64,000 bases of DNA from an uncultured Bacillaceae bacterium (GCA_937934645.1 CALGYZ010000065.1:1-64000); one strand, 5' to 3'. Counted from the first letter of the stretch, positions 27,144-36,169 are shown. A program made the numbers and translations. Notes: generated by a model from the letters alone, not told the origin.

Positions 27144-27956
27144 ATGATGAAAAATATAGAAAGGAACAGGGCAATGATCATGCCGGTGATCGATGCCCAT
27201 ATTCACTTTGATCAATATAAAAAGAAAGAACAAATGCGCATACTAGATGAACTGGAAACATATCAAGTAAAATCATTAATATCCGTTTCCTGTGTTTTTG
27301 ACTCAGCCCAAAAAAATTTAGCACTTTCCCGGATGGACCCGAGGGTGAAACCTGCTTTTGGATATCATCCTGAGCAACCGTTACCGGATGAAGAGGAACT
27401 GCAAAACTTGTTACGTTTTATCGAACAGTACAATGAAGAAATGATTGCTGTTGGTGAAATTGGACTTCCGTATTATTTAAAGAAAAAAGATTCAACGATT
27501 CAAACAGACGCCTATATTGATGTGTTGGAAGAATTCATTAAGGCGGCGGTTCAATGGAACAAACCCGTCGTCCTTCATGCCATATACGACGACGCTCCGG
27601 TTGTGATTGACTTGTTGGAAAAATACTCTATAAAAAGAGCACATTTTCATTGGTTTAAAGGAGACAAAAGAACGTTACAGCATATGGCGGAAAACGGCTA
27701 CTTCATTTCTTTTACTCCGGATCTCGTTTATGAAGAAGAAATACAAACCATCGTCCGAAACTATCCGCTTTCGCAACTCATGGCCGAAACGGATGGTCCG
27801 TGGCCTTTTGAAGGGCCTTTTCAAGGTCAGATGACGCATCCAAAAATGATTCATGAATCAATCCGTGTTTTGGCAAAGTTAAAGAAAAAAGATTTGAAAG
27901 AAGTTTATCAGTCATTACAACAAAACACGGAACAATTTTATTCCATAGATGGCTGA
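27144..27956 (+). CDS. TatD-family metal-dependent hydrolase
   Basis: The 270-aa protein carries the TatD metal ligands: DAHIHFD (HxH) near residue 17, AVGEIGLPYY (Glu), VVLHA (His), AHFHWFKG (His) and the C-terminal ETDGPWPF (Asp). TatD enzymes act as Mg2+-dependent DNases or D-amino-acyl editing hydrolases in the cytosol. This belongs to the YjjV-like side branch rather than the rRNA-operon-linked YabD. TGAGGTG precedes the tandem ATGs; either may start it. It is a single gene with its own terminator. Confidence 0.88.
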   Translation: MMKNIERNRAMIMPVIDAHIHFDQYKKKEQMRILDELETYQVKSLISVSCVFDSAQKNLALSRMDPRVKPAFGYHPEQPLPDEEELQNLLRFIEQYNEEMIAVGEIGLPYYLKKKDSTIQTDAYIDVLEEFIKAAVQWNKPVVLHAIYDDAPVVIDLLEKYSIKRAHFHWFKGDKRTLQHMAENGYFISFTPDLVYEEEIQTIVRNYPLSQLMAETDGPWPFEGPFQGQMTHPKMIHESIRVLAKLKKKDLKEVYQSLQQNTEQFYSIDG

Positions 27957-27982
27957 TCTTTTGTTAAATGAACGAAAAAATA

Positions 27983-28024
27983 CAGTCCCCCTGGTGAATT
28001 TCTTCTATCATCAGGGGACTTTTT
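27983..28024 (+). terminator. Terminator of the TatD gene
   Basis: AGTCCCCCTGGTGA pairs with TCATCAGGGGACT, followed by TTTT. It also sits at the 3' side of the minus-strand deaminase gene. Confidence 0.88.
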
Positions 28025-28048
28025 ATGAAAGATCATGACACAAGTAGT

Positions 28049-28531
28049 TCAACGTCTTTTTTCGTGAAATTGGCGGTGGAGTTCTTTGATTTGTTCTGCC
28101 AGTTCAGGAACGGGGCCGTCTACTTGGGCATTGCGAATAATCTCTTGAATAGGAAGATTTCGTACGGGGGATGGCGGAACCCCGAACTCCTCCAGCCACT
28201 GAGCCAATTGTGCAGAAGAACTGGCATAGACAATCCGGCCCAATCCGACCCAGCCGTGGGCGGCAGCGCACATGGGGCAATGTTCACCGGAAGTATAGAC
28301 GGTTGCTTTTTTCCTTTCTTCCGGTGTCATGTGATTAGCTGCCCAGCGGGCGATGGCAAATTCCGGATGTTGTGTATGGTCGCCGCCCGAAACATGGTTA
28401 TGATCTTCAAAAAGCACCTCGCCATCACCGGAAACCAATACCGAACCGAACGGCTCGTCCCCTTTTTCCAAGGCTGTTTTTGCCAACTCCACACAACGCC
28501 GTAAATATTTCATGTCGGTATCGCTAATCAT
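28049..28531 (-). CDS. Nucleoside/guanine-type deaminase (CDA superfamily)
   Basis: With ATG at 28531 (CAGGAGAG upstream) the product is 160 aa. The zinc site is HPEFA (usually HAE) plus EHCPMCAAA (PCxxC type). The enclosing fold matches CDA-superfamily deaminases that act on guanine, cytosine or nucleosides. The proline in place of alanine next to the zinc histidine is notable but leaves the His and Glu intact. The open frame extends 35 codons further upstream without a ribosome site, so I exclude that part. The substrate is unresolved. Confidence 0.87.
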   Translation of the reverse strand: MISDTDMKYLRRCVELAKTALEKGDEPFGSVLVSGDGEVLFEDHNHVSGGDHTQHPEFAIARWAANHMTPEERKKATVYTSGEHCPMCAAAHGWVGLGRIVYASSSAQLAQWLEEFGVPPSPVRNLPIQEIIRNAQVDGPVPELAEQIKELHRQFHEKRR

Positions 28532-28669
28532 TGTATTCACTCTCCTGTTTTTCTGGTTTCTTATAAGAGTCAACCAAATTCCCGCACGTTTTGCAAGGAA
28601 GAGAGATTTACCGTGAAATGGATCCATTTTGGTCAACCGGGGAAATCTTCCTATGAGGAGGGGGATTGG

Positions 28670-29105
28670 ATGGCCAGGGAATTGACGGTATAGGATGAAA
28701 TGGTGATTGAAGCGGCTCCCGGAAAAGTATGGGAGATGCTCACGAATTCAAAGTACGTGGCACAGTGGGATGAGCTACCGGAACATGATCCTGAAGAATC
28801 TATGACGGGGGGGGAAGCAAAGTCGTTTGGAGGCATTCAAACGGCGGACAAACTATTACAACATTTAATAAGGCCGAAAAGAATAAAGAATGAATTGTTG
28901 ATCTGTATTCTTCGTCATGGAAAACAAAACCGGATGAAGGGGAGGTGGCCTATCGGTACCGGCTGGAAGACCTGGACGGCCGTACCTTATTGTTGAAATT
29001 GGCGATTTTCCATTATTAAAAGCCGGCTGGGATTATTATGAAGCTTCAAAAGAATTCGCATCTGAAGCAAAAAAGATCATAAAAAAATTGGCTGAGCGTT
29101 TATAG
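28670..29105 (+). pseudogene. SRPBCC/AHSA1-type ligand-binding protein, multiply disrupted
   Basis: After GAGGAGG the ATG at 28670 reads MARELTV then TAG, then continues in frame as DEMVIEAAPGKVWEMLTNSK, the SRPBCC opening. A run of nine G at about 28805 shifts the frame to SKVVWRHSNGGQT. Later pieces in other frames read DEGEVAYRYRLEDLDGR and GDFPLLKAGWDYYEASKEFA, ending TAG at 29103. The gene is clearly dead. Members bind hydrophobic ligands or act as Aha1-like co-chaperones. Confidence 0.8.
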
Positions 29106-29268
29106 ATCAGTGAATGACCTAAAATGGATCTATCCGTTTCTTACAAATGCAACAAAAGCTTCGAGCTGTTGAATGAGTATTTCCATAGATTAGGAATGAA
29201 TTGAAGAAATCATTACTGAACGGCTGGGATCTTGCATGATTCGATCAGCTTGAAAAAAAGATTTTTAT

Positions 29269-29310
29269 AAAAGGAAAGCATTCTGTTATAAACAGAACCC
29301 TTTCCTTTTT
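29269..29310. terminator. Terminator of the hydroxyacid dehydrogenase gene
   Basis: AAAGGAAAGCATTCTGTT pairs with AACAGAACCCTTTCCTTT with T/A tails on both sides, so it works for the minus-strand gene and possibly both ways. Confidence 0.85.
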
Positions 29311-29322
29311 GAGATTTTCTCA

Positions 29323-30156
29323 TTAGGCATCTGGCTTTTCTTTGCCCATGGAGTTGAATAATTGTGTTGATGATAAGGCATTAAAGAGCATAGGGATGTT
29401 GTGTTTAATTCCCAGGTTATATGTTGCGATTAAGTCTTTTAATAGAACAGATAAAGCGGTCTCGGCTGTCCATTGGGAAACTTCGCTCCAGTTTCGAGCA
29501 ACCCAGCTATCACCTGTACTAACTTTCAATAAGTTCAAGATTTCTTCTTCAGGTAAGTTATAATATTTGCCCAATTTCAGTCCCTCAGCAACCGCGTTCA
29601 TGTTCACACCTAAAATCATATTATTGATTAATTTGGCTACCTGACTGTTCCCGGGTTTTTCACCATAGTAGAAAATATGGGAACCAATTGCTTCAAAGTA
29701 GGGGCGGAATGATTTTACGATATCTTCTGAACCTGCTGTCATAATAGATAATGTGCCCGCTTCTGCCCCTGTTCGACCACCACTTACCGCAGCACTAATT
29801 AATCGAAAATCACTTTCTGACTCAACTTTTTCTCCGAGTTCATTCATCGATTGAGGATCAAGGGTACTCATGACAATGATCGTTTTGTTTTTTGTCCCGG
29901 CAGATAATAGTCCACCTTCTCCAAAGATGATATCCACATTTTGTGCATAGTCACGAACCATTGAGATAATGGCTTCGTCTGCTTGTTCGGCCACTTCTTT
30001 TAATGTCTCTACCATTGTAATGCCCGCTTCTTCGGCCTTCTCATATACACCTTTAAATGCATCGTACCCGATCACTTCAAACCCTGCTTTCTTTAAATTT
30101 ACAGCTATCGGGAAACCCATTGTTCCTAATCCTACAAATCCAATTTTTTTACTCAT
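29323..30156 (-). CDS. Beta-hydroxyacid dehydrogenase (3-hydroxyisobutyrate/threonate dehydrogenase family)
   Basis: Starting at ATG 30156 (GGAGG upstream) the product is 277 aa. KKIGFVGLGTMGFPIAVNL is the N-terminal NAD(P) loop with the family signature, SAAVSGGRTGAEAGTL is the substrate-binding motif (GGxxGA), and KLINNMILGVN holds the catalytic lysine. The protein ends about 15-20 residues earlier than most relatives (normally near 290-300), just after QLFNSMGKEKPDA, which may mean a clipped C-terminus. It is downstream of a GntP permease on the same strand, suggesting oxidation of an imported sugar acid or hydroxyacid. Confidence 0.87.
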   Translation of the reverse strand: MSKKIGFVGLGTMGFPIAVNLKKAGFEVIGYDAFKGVYEKAEEAGITMVETLKEVAEQADEAIISMVRDYAQNVDIIFGEGGLLSAGTKNKTIIVMSTLDPQSMNELGEKVESESDFRLISAAVSGGRTGAEAGTLSIMTAGSEDIVKSFRPYFEAIGSHIFYYGEKPGNSQVAKLINNMILGVNMNAVAEGLKLGKYYNLPEEEILNLLKVSTGDSWVARNWSEVSQWTAETALSVLLKDLIATYNLGIKHNIPMLFNALSSTQLFNSMGKEKPDA

Positions 30157-30291
30157 GATATATACCTCCAGTATTGTTATGTTATTTCCTAATAATAATT
30201 TGATTGATTTCAATAAAATTTTCGATAAAGTTCTAATATATTACTATTTGCAATATAATTGGCAGCTATAATGAAAATTTCCCACCTTTTG

Positions 30292-31611
30292 TTATGCTAT
30301 ACCGAGGAGAGCCATAATCACGATTACAGCCATAGCTATCCAGTGGGTAACGCTGATACTGATAAATCCATTTTTGAACGTATCTTTCATCGTTAATCCT
30401 GTTAATTTGTTAAAAATAATTAAGAATCCAGAGTAAGGAACAATGGATAGAGCTCCAGATCCAATGGTGATTGCACGATGAACTGTTTCAGGATCTAAAC
30501 CTAACTCCAAATAAATCGTGGCAAAATTTGTAACAGAAATTCCGATAGCTCCAACTGCTGAAGCCGTCACACCACCGATCAGGCCGGTACCGATCATTAA
30601 TGAGAGTACGGGAGGTCCAGGAATGGACTGAATCAATTGAAATATTCCATTGAATGCAGGGACACTTGTCACAATGCTACCGAAGGCAATCGTACTTCCT
30701 GTTGAAACCGTTGATGATAACGATTCATTTGCACCTAAACTTAAAACTTCTTTTTGATCAGCAATTTGTTTACGGAATAAAATGGTACTCATAATAATCG
30801 CAACAATCAGGGCGACAATAATTATATTTTCCACGGCGCTAAAAATTATGATGATGGCTAACAAAGTGATGATCGGAAGTAAGCTGATCATAAATGGTGG
30901 CACTTCACGTGTGAAAGTATCATCACCACGTTCACCTTTTTCATCCATAATAAATGTTTCGTTATTTTTCATGCTTTGATTCAATGAAAATTTCATGAAT
31001 ACTAGTATAAAAGAAATTGCGACAATGGATGTGACGATCCCGATAACGGGAGCTGCGGTTAAGGTCGTTCCCAAAGCGGTGGAAGGCACAACATTGTGTA
31101 ATGAAGGAGCCCCGGGCAACATGGTCATCGTAAATGTGGATGTTCCGCCAAATATTGGAATGGTCACTAATTTCCATGAGAGATTTAGTTTTTTAAAGAT
31201 CGATTTAGCCATAGGAATTAATGCAAAGATGATGACGAAAACATTAATCCCACCGTAGGTGAGAATTGCAGAAATAATAAATAATGCGATTAAAGCATTA
31301 TACGGATTCTTCGTTCCAACTAAAGACAAAACTTTATCAGCGATTGCAATCGTTGCTCCACTTTCATCCATGTATTTCGCCAGTATTGAACCGAGCAGGA
31401 AAATAGCAAAATTTGATGCGATAAATCCGGCAAGTGCTGTCATATACGAATTTTCTTTGCCAAATACGGATTCTATGATCGGTACATTGTTAAATAGTAA
31501 TACGGCAATCGTCGCGATCGGTGCGGCAACGATGATATTGAACTTTTTAATAATAAAGAGAATGATCGTCAATATCCCTAATAAAATCCCCAGTATGCCT
31601 AATATATCCAT
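30292..31611 (-). CDS. GntP-family gluconate/sugar-acid:H+ symporter
   Basis: The 439-aa protein starts at ATG 31611 with GAGGG upstream; the TTG five codons earlier overlaps that ribosome site. It has about 12 hydrophobic segments, a TYGGINVFVIIFALIP motif near residue 120, GGTSTFTMTMLPGAPS, and GGVTASAVGAIGIS near 355, all usual for GntP permeases. These import gluconate or other aldonates. The dehydrogenase gene follows after 135 bases on the same strand, so they are probably one operon. A regulator is not adjacent, but paired sites lie upstream. Confidence 0.9.
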   Translation of the reverse strand: MDILGILGILLGILTIILFIIKKFNIIVAAPIATIAVLLFNNVPIIESVFGKENSYMTALAGFIASNFAIFLLGSILAKYMDESGATIAIADKVLSLVGTKNPYNALIALFIISAILTYGGINVFVIIFALIPMAKSIFKKLNLSWKLVTIPIFGGTSTFTMTMLPGAPSLHNVVPSTALGTTLTAAPVIGIVTSIVAISFILVFMKFSLNQSMKNNETFIMDEKGERGDDTFTREVPPFMISLLPIITLLAIIIIFSAVENIIIVALIVAIIMSTILFRKQIADQKEVLSLGANESLSSTVSTGSTIAFGSIVTSVPAFNGIFQLIQSIPGPPVLSLMIGTGLIGGVTASAVGAIGISVTNFATIYLELGLDPETVHRAITIGSGALSIVPYSGFLIIFNKLTGLTMKDTFKNGFISISVTHWIAMAVIVIMALLGIA

Positions 31612-31767
31612 TTCGATTTCCCTCAAATCTTTAAATGATTAGTAAAAAATGTTAACGGTGTGTGATCATAACTAATAATTTTTTATTAGTTTTTTCTATT
31701 ATCGGAAATCAATTCTCTGACCGTTCTTTCCCTTTGCAATTCCCCCTTTGTTATTTATTGAAACCAG

Positions 31768-31845
31768 ATTCGAGATATTAAATTTTTATGGAAAAAGAAA
31801 GGTAACAATGCTATTTCCAAAGATTCGAATTCATATATCTCGAAT
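31768..31845. promoter_or_regulatory. Paired inverted sites upstream of gntP
   Basis: ATTCGAGATAT (31768-31778) and ATATCTCGAAT (31835-31845) are perfect reverse complements 56 bases apart, about 160-230 bases upstream of the gntP start. TATCTCGAAT resembles, from memory, a half-site of the Bacillus MhqR box. A distant regulator binding both sites is possible. Confidence 0.4.
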
Positions 31846-31928
31846 TTAATGTAATTATAAATGATTGTCTCCAATGAGTCAATAGAATTTATAACACCCG
31901 TATAATATTTATCTCGACATAGCTCTTC

Positions 31929-31975
31929 AAAAAAGAAGTTAAAGGGGAAGCAAACTCTCCTTTAACTTCTTTTTG
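31929..31975. terminator. Terminator between the HAD gene and the gntP upstream region
   Basis: AAAAAAGAAGTTAAAGG pairs with CCTTTAACTTCTTTTTG, with T-runs in both directions. It ends the minus-strand DeoR-HAD operon. Confidence 0.88.
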
Positions 31976-32024
31976 ATTCAAATTATTATAAAATGTGACG
32001 AACTTGAACCGTTTAACCATGGGT

Positions 32025-32828
32025 TTACGGAAAATATTTTTGTAAAATATGTTTGATTCCGTTTTCATCATTGCTTAACGTAATCTCATCAGCAACAGCC
32101 TTCACTTCATCCGGTGCATTTCCCATCGCTACCCCGATTTCTGCATACTCAATCATATCCAGATCATTATAGTTATCCCCGATGGCCATGATTTCCTGTT
32201 TTGTTATTTGATACAGACTTTCCAGCTTTTTAATGGCATTGGATTTTGAAGCGTTACCCGACATAATTTCCAAATAGGTATCTTTTGACTTATAAATGGA
32301 TAAACCGGGACATTGTTCTTTTAATGCAGATTCCAGCTGGTTAATGAATTCAGGTTCCCCCATACATAAGCACTTGTGAATGTCATGATTTTCTTCTATA
32401 TATGCGTAAAGATCATGCTGAACAGGGGAGACACCGGTAATTTCCTGTTCCTGGACAACCCACTCATTTTGACTGTCACTTACCACCCATTGGTCGTAAC
32501 TGTACAGATTGAGGCTGACAGACGGGTAAGATTCATTGATTACTTGATAAATTTTCCGGACATCTGTTTGCGGCAAGCTGATGCTGTCAATGATTTTGTC
32601 CGTCGCCGGATCCAAAATTAACGCACCGCTGTAACTGATGATTGGTGAATCAATGGCTAACGTTTTTTGAATGGGCAGGATTCCGCTCGGCATTCTTGCA
32701 GAGACAAGGATAAAGGGGACGTTATTGTTCACCACTTTTAAAATTGCTTTTTTTGTCTCTGCTGTAACTTGGTGATTTGAATTTAATAACGTTCCGTCGA
32801 TGTCGCTGAAAATTGCTTTAATCGTCAT
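32025..32828 (-). CDS. Cof-type HAD-IIB phosphatase
   Basis: This 267-aa protein has the motif I sequence FSDIDGTLLNSN, then VSARMPSG, KSNAIKKLE and GDNYNDLDMIEYA, the four HAD motifs with a C2 cap between. Its ATG overlaps the stop of the DeoR-type regulator by four bases (ATGA), so the two are coupled. It probably dephosphorylates a sugar phosphate whose level the regulator senses. The substrate cannot be named. Confidence 0.92.
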   Translation of the reverse strand: MTIKAIFSDIDGTLLNSNHQVTAETKKAILKVVNNNVPFILVSARMPSGILPIQKTLAIDSPIISYSGALILDPATDKIIDSISLPQTDVRKIYQVINESYPSVSLNLYSYDQWVVSDSQNEWVVQEQEITGVSPVQHDLYAYIEENHDIHKCLCMGEPEFINQLESALKEQCPGLSIYKSKDTYLEIMSGNASKSNAIKKLESLYQITKQEIMAIGDNYNDLDMIEYAEIGVAMGNAPDEVKAVADEITLSNDENGIKHILQKYFP

Positions 32829-33613
32829 TTTTTATCCTCCAATGTTTGTTCGTTTTCCTCCGCGATGAATTCAATTTTTACATCGTTCTCAGTGAATAAC
32901 CGGATAAAAATTTCCGGAGGTTTTCTGTCTGTAATGAAAATATCAAGATCCGAAAGGGACATAGCTTTATAACGGCTGGGATGATTAAACTTTTGCCCGT
33001 CAGTCACGAGAATGATTTGTTTCGATCGTTCCGCCACTGTCTTTTTAATAAACGCATCTTCCTGATCCTCAAAGTAAATGCCGTCGGACAAAATTCCCGC
33101 AGCGCCGAAGAAAGCTTTATCAAAGTAAATCTCTTTTAATTGTGCAATCATGGCCGGACTATGAAAAAACCGGTTTTTTTGATGAAAAACTCCCCCTAGC
33201 AAATGAAGCTCGATATTCTCTTTCGTTGATAATATTTCCGCATTATCCAGAGAATGGGTAAAAATGACGGCAGGGACATTCACATGTTCGCAAAGACTTT
33301 TGATCGTTGTGGAGACATCAAGAAAGCATAGATCTCCTTCTGCAATGTAAGCGGAGGCTTTTTTTCCGATTAATTTTTTTTCCTTTGAAGCAGTGGATAA
33401 ACGTTCTTTATAAGCTTTAATTTTTTTCTTGACATCCGGTGAAGCAATGCCACCGTGGGTTCTTATAGCAAGTCCCGCTTCTACCAGTTTAATAATATCC
33501 CTTCTTGCAGTATCCCTTGATACATGAAACATGCGGCAAATTTCCCGGTTGGAAATGTGTTTATGAACGTTTAAATAATCCAGGATTTTAACCAGCCGTT
33601 CTTCTTGATTAAT
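32825..33613 (-). CDS. DeoR/GlpR-family regulator with apparent ATT start codon
   Basis: The effector domain (DLCFLDVSTTIKSLCEHV; IILVTDGQKFNHPS) and HTH (ISNREICRMFHVSRDTARRDIIKL) are standard DeoR. The first ATG (33532) lies inside the recognition helix and would delete half of the HTH. Upstream, the frame is open back to a TGA with no ATG, GTG or TTG in the right place. A strong AAAGGAGGTG at 33621-33630 stands seven bases before ATT (33611-33613), giving INQEERLVKILDYL, a normal DeoR N-terminus of 262 aa in total. ATT initiation (as in infC), or a start-codon mutation, is the reading. Confidence 0.8.
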   Translation of the reverse strand: MNQEERLVKILDYLNVHKHISNREICRMFHVSRDTARRDIIKLVEAGLAIRTHGGIASPDVKKKIKAYKERLSTASKEKKLIGKKASAYIAEGDLCFLDVSTTIKSLCEHVNVPAVIFTHSLDNAEILSTKENIELHLLGGVFHQKNRFFHSPAMIAQLKEIYFDKAFFGAAGILSDGIYFEDQEDAFIKKTVAERSKQIILVTDGQKFNHPSRYKAMSLSDLDIFITDRKPPEIFIRLFTENDVKIEFIAEENEQTLEDKK

Positions 33614-33630
33614 CTGTATTCACCTCCTTT

Positions 33631-33677
33631 ACTTATATTATAAGTTGTTTTAAGTATTAAAATAAGTACTTATAAGT
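33631..33677. promoter_or_regulatory. Repeated ACTTA/TAAGT palindromes before the DeoR-HAD operon
   Basis: ACTTATATTATAAGT (33631-33645) is a perfect 7-1-7 palindrome, and ACTTATAAGT (33668-33677) is a second one with the same ends. They lie just upstream of the ribosome site, as expected for autorepression by the DeoR protein. Confidence 0.5.
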
Positions 33678-33810
33678 AAATTAATATTATATGAGTGTTT
33701 TCAAGTAAATGGGGATTAGATGTGAAACTTCCCAAAGTTTGTTTACTATTTCACTATTGATTCACGTGACCGTATTATTTATACTATCCCATGGAAGGGA
33801 GTAGATTGAT

Positions 33811-34518
33811 TTGATGACCATTGCATTTGACTTGGATGATACTTTATATGATCGGACCCAGCCTCTAAGAAAAACATTATTGGATTTTGAGGCGACCAGA
33901 GAGCTTCCGTTTGATCATTTTAATAAAGTATTCCAGGAAAACAGTGTGAAAGCTTTTGAAAAGGTAACAAAAGATATTTGGACTTTGGAAGAGTCCTATG
34001 TTTACAGAACGAGGAAAACGTTTGAACATTTTGGGTTCGAAATGACTGCAAGTGAAGCGCTTCATTTTCAGGAACGGTACTATCAAAATCAACAAAAGAT
34101 TGAACTCTTTCCACATATTACGGAAATATTGGATTTTCTTCATGAAAAAAAGATTAGAACGATCATTATTACCAACGGACCGACACCGCAACAAAGAATT
34201 AAGGTTGAAAATCTGGGGTTGAATCGTTATTTCACACCGGAAGAAGTCATGGTTTCCAGTGAAGAAGAAGCTGCAAAACCGGATATCCGGATTTTCAAAG
34301 CTGCAGAAAAAAGATTTCACTTGAAACCGGAAAAGACATGGTATGTTGGTGACAGCTATATCCATGATATCGTCGGGGCATCAAATGCCGGATGGAAGAC
34401 CGTTTGGTTTAACCATAATAACCAGATAGCTGATGAGAAATCTGGCGTACAGCCAACAAAAACAGTGACTTCAACCTATGAATTGAAGAAGTTTCTTTTA
34501 AATTTAATTGATCAATAG
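33811..34518 (+). CDS. HAD-superfamily hydrolase (YjjG/nucleotidase-like, subfamily IA)
   Basis: The 235-aa protein has AFDLDDTLYDRTQ (motif I), TIIITNGPTPQQRIK (motif II), KPDIRIFK (motif III lysine) and YVGDSYIHDIVGASNAGWKTVW (motif IV), with a helical C1 cap in between. Members dephosphorylate nucleotides or small phosphorylated metabolites in the cytosol. GGAAGGGAG fits either TTG 33811 or ATG 33814. It is divergent from the DeoR-HAD operon and ends at a terminator. Confidence 0.9.
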   Translation: MMTIAFDLDDTLYDRTQPLRKTLLDFEATRELPFDHFNKVFQENSVKAFEKVTKDIWTLEESYVYRTRKTFEHFGFEMTASEALHFQERYYQNQQKIELFPHITEILDFLHEKKIRTIIITNGPTPQQRIKVENLGLNRYFTPEEVMVSSEEEAAKPDIRIFKAAEKRFHLKPEKTWYVGDSYIHDIVGASNAGWKTVWFNHNNQIADEKSGVQPTKTVTSTYELKKFLLNLIDQ

Positions 34519-34602
34519 CAAACTCCGACTGAGCACATGGAGCAGTAGTGTATTTATTTGTTCATTTATTCACATGTTGATTAACAGTACACAATAACGG
34601 GG

Positions 34603-34637
34603 AAAAAGAGCCTTTTACAAACCAAGGCTCTTTTTTT
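34603..34637. terminator. Bidirectional terminator between the HAD and LysE genes
   Basis: AAAAAGAGCCTT pairs with AAGGCTCTTTTTTT across a nine-base loop, serving both converging genes. Confidence 0.9.
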
Positions 34638-35268
34638 ATATGTAATGTTTAAGCGAAATAATAAATTCATAGACAAAATAGCCGGAAAAGCTAATTAAAA
34701 TGATCCCGGCTATGATCGAAAACCATTTGATCATCCCTCTGCTCATGACTTTTCTCGTGATGGTTACAATCGAAAGCAAACCGATATCGTGAATTAAAAT
34801 TACCGTTAAAATCCCCGCAGCAACAATAATAAATTGAATCGGCTGACTCTCACTGTATGAGCTTGTAAGAATTGATCCAAATACATTTAACCAAAAGACA
34901 ATATTACCGGGAGATACAGCAACGAGAAAACCATTGCGGTATGAAGACCATAATGACTTTTTTGGCTTTTCTCCGGACAGGGTAATATCTTGATCTGCAT
35001 TTTTAATGGAATCGAGACCAATGAAAAACAGAAATTCAGCTGCGATGATCCAAAGAGGTAACGGTGTAAAAGGCAGCTGCAAAATGGGAGCCAATCCAAA
35101 ATACAACACGGTGATCAATGGTCGTTCCTCCCAATCCGACAGCCTTCCGTGCATAAATCCGTTTTTCAACCCTTGTTTTGTCATTTCGACTGTGATCGCA
35201 CCAACCGGCCGCGCTATGGCAAGGCCTGCCATCACATAGGTGAAAAATAATACCAAGTACATTTCCAT
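34636..35268 (-). CDS. LysE-family exporter with an out-of-frame internal segment
   Basis: The 210-aa protein has six membrane helices and the LysE/RhtB layout: RPVGAITVEMTKQGLKNGFMHG, a central charged loop, and FLVAVSPGNIVFWLNVFGS. Members export amino acids or similar compounds. Residues about 43-56 (RLSDWEERPLIT) do not match the family. The adjacent frame over the same bases reads AVGLGGTTIDH, which does. Two compensating indels near 35105 and 35145 would explain this, so the second helix is scrambled and function is doubtful. ATG 35268 is the start by alignment with the family's opening helix. Confidence 0.8.
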   Translation of the reverse strand: MEMYLVLFFTYVMAGLAIARPVGAITVEMTKQGLKNGFMHGRLSDWEERPLITVLYFGLAPILQLPFTPLPLWIIAAEFLFFIGLDSIKNADQDITLSGEKPKKSLWSSYRNGFLVAVSPGNIVFWLNVFGSILTSSYSESQPIQFIIVAAGILTVILIHDIGLLSIVTITRKVMSRGMIKWFSIIAGIILISFSGYFVYEFIISLKHYI

Positions 35269-35328
35269 GGGGATTCGAAACTTTGAATAAAAAGAAAAAA
35301 CATAGGAACAATAGGAGGTGTATAAAAA

Positions 35329-35991
35329 ATGGGTTTCCTATCCAAAAAATTATTTGGAAATTCAACAAAGGAGATGAAAAAAGTGGAAAAAGTTAAGTTA
35401 GCTGTTATTTTCTACAGTATGGGCGGCACGAATTTCCAACTAGCGAAGGGGCTGAAGAAGGAGCGAAAGAAGCCGGTGCTGAGGTAAGATTATTAAAGGT
35501 GCAAGAATTAGCACCAGAGTCCGTCATTCAGGAAAATGAAGGATGGAAGAAAACAGTGGAGGCAACAAAAGACATTCCGGTTGCGACTTCCGAAGATCTG
35601 GAATGGGCGGATGCCATGATCTTCAGTGTACCGACCCGATTCGGTAACATGCCTTCACAAATGAAACAGTTTCTGGATACGCAAGGCGGGCTTTGGGCAA
35701 CCGGGAAAACGGTCAATAAAGTAGTAAGTGCGATGACTTCTGCACAAAATGCCCATGGCGGACAGGAAGCAACGCTTCTTTCTTTATATACTGCTATGAT
35801 GCACTGGGGGGCCATTATCGTACCACCCGGCTATACGGATGGTAATTTTCAGTTCGGGCGGAAACCCGTACGGTACCAGTGTTACTGTAGATCAGGATGG
35901 AAACATGATTGAAGATGTACAAGCAGCAGTAAAGCATCAGGCAAAACGCACGGTAACCGTAGCAGAATGGGTGAAAAAGGCCAATCAGTAA
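35329..35991 (+). pseudogene. WrbA-type NAD(P)H:quinone oxidoreductase, twice frameshifted
   Basis: AGGAGG precedes ATG 35329. The frame reads through KLAVIFYSMGGTNFQLAK, the flavodoxin FMN loop, and shifts at about 35448 to EEGAKEAGAEVRLL. The main part (35499-35850) contains SVPTRFGNMPSQMKQFLD and TSAQNAHGGQEATLL, typical WrbA. A second shift near 35855 (GGGCGG run) leads to GGNPYGTSVTVDQDG, ending at TAA 35989. Restored, the product would be about 220 aa, an FMN enzyme reducing quinones by two electrons. Confidence 0.85.
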
Positions 35992-35995
35992 AAGA

Positions 35996-36031
35996 TAAAA
36001 GCTAATCGACGTGTTTCGATTAGCTTTTTTA
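35996..36031 (+). terminator. wrbA terminator
   Basis: AAAAGCTAATCG and CGATTAGCTTTT form a perfect stem, followed by T run. Confidence 0.92.
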
Positions 36032-36169
36032 CTGTTTGTTATAGATAGGGCTATGAAGGTTTATCAAGAAATTTGGTGTCACATACGCGAAATAGTACGA
36101 ATCCCTTATCAATGTCACAGTGTTGTTTTTTACATGATGGGTAAACTAAACAAAAAAGGGGTTTTGCCA

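Noticed and set aside
28025..28504. 159-aa plus-strand frame opposite the deaminase
   Set aside because: It is the complement of a deaminase with clear zinc motifs; the plus frame starts inside the TatD terminator.
30782..31642. Plus-strand frames opposite gntP
   Set aside because: They are mirror frames of transmembrane codons (low-complexity Ile/Met/Asn text) without start signals.
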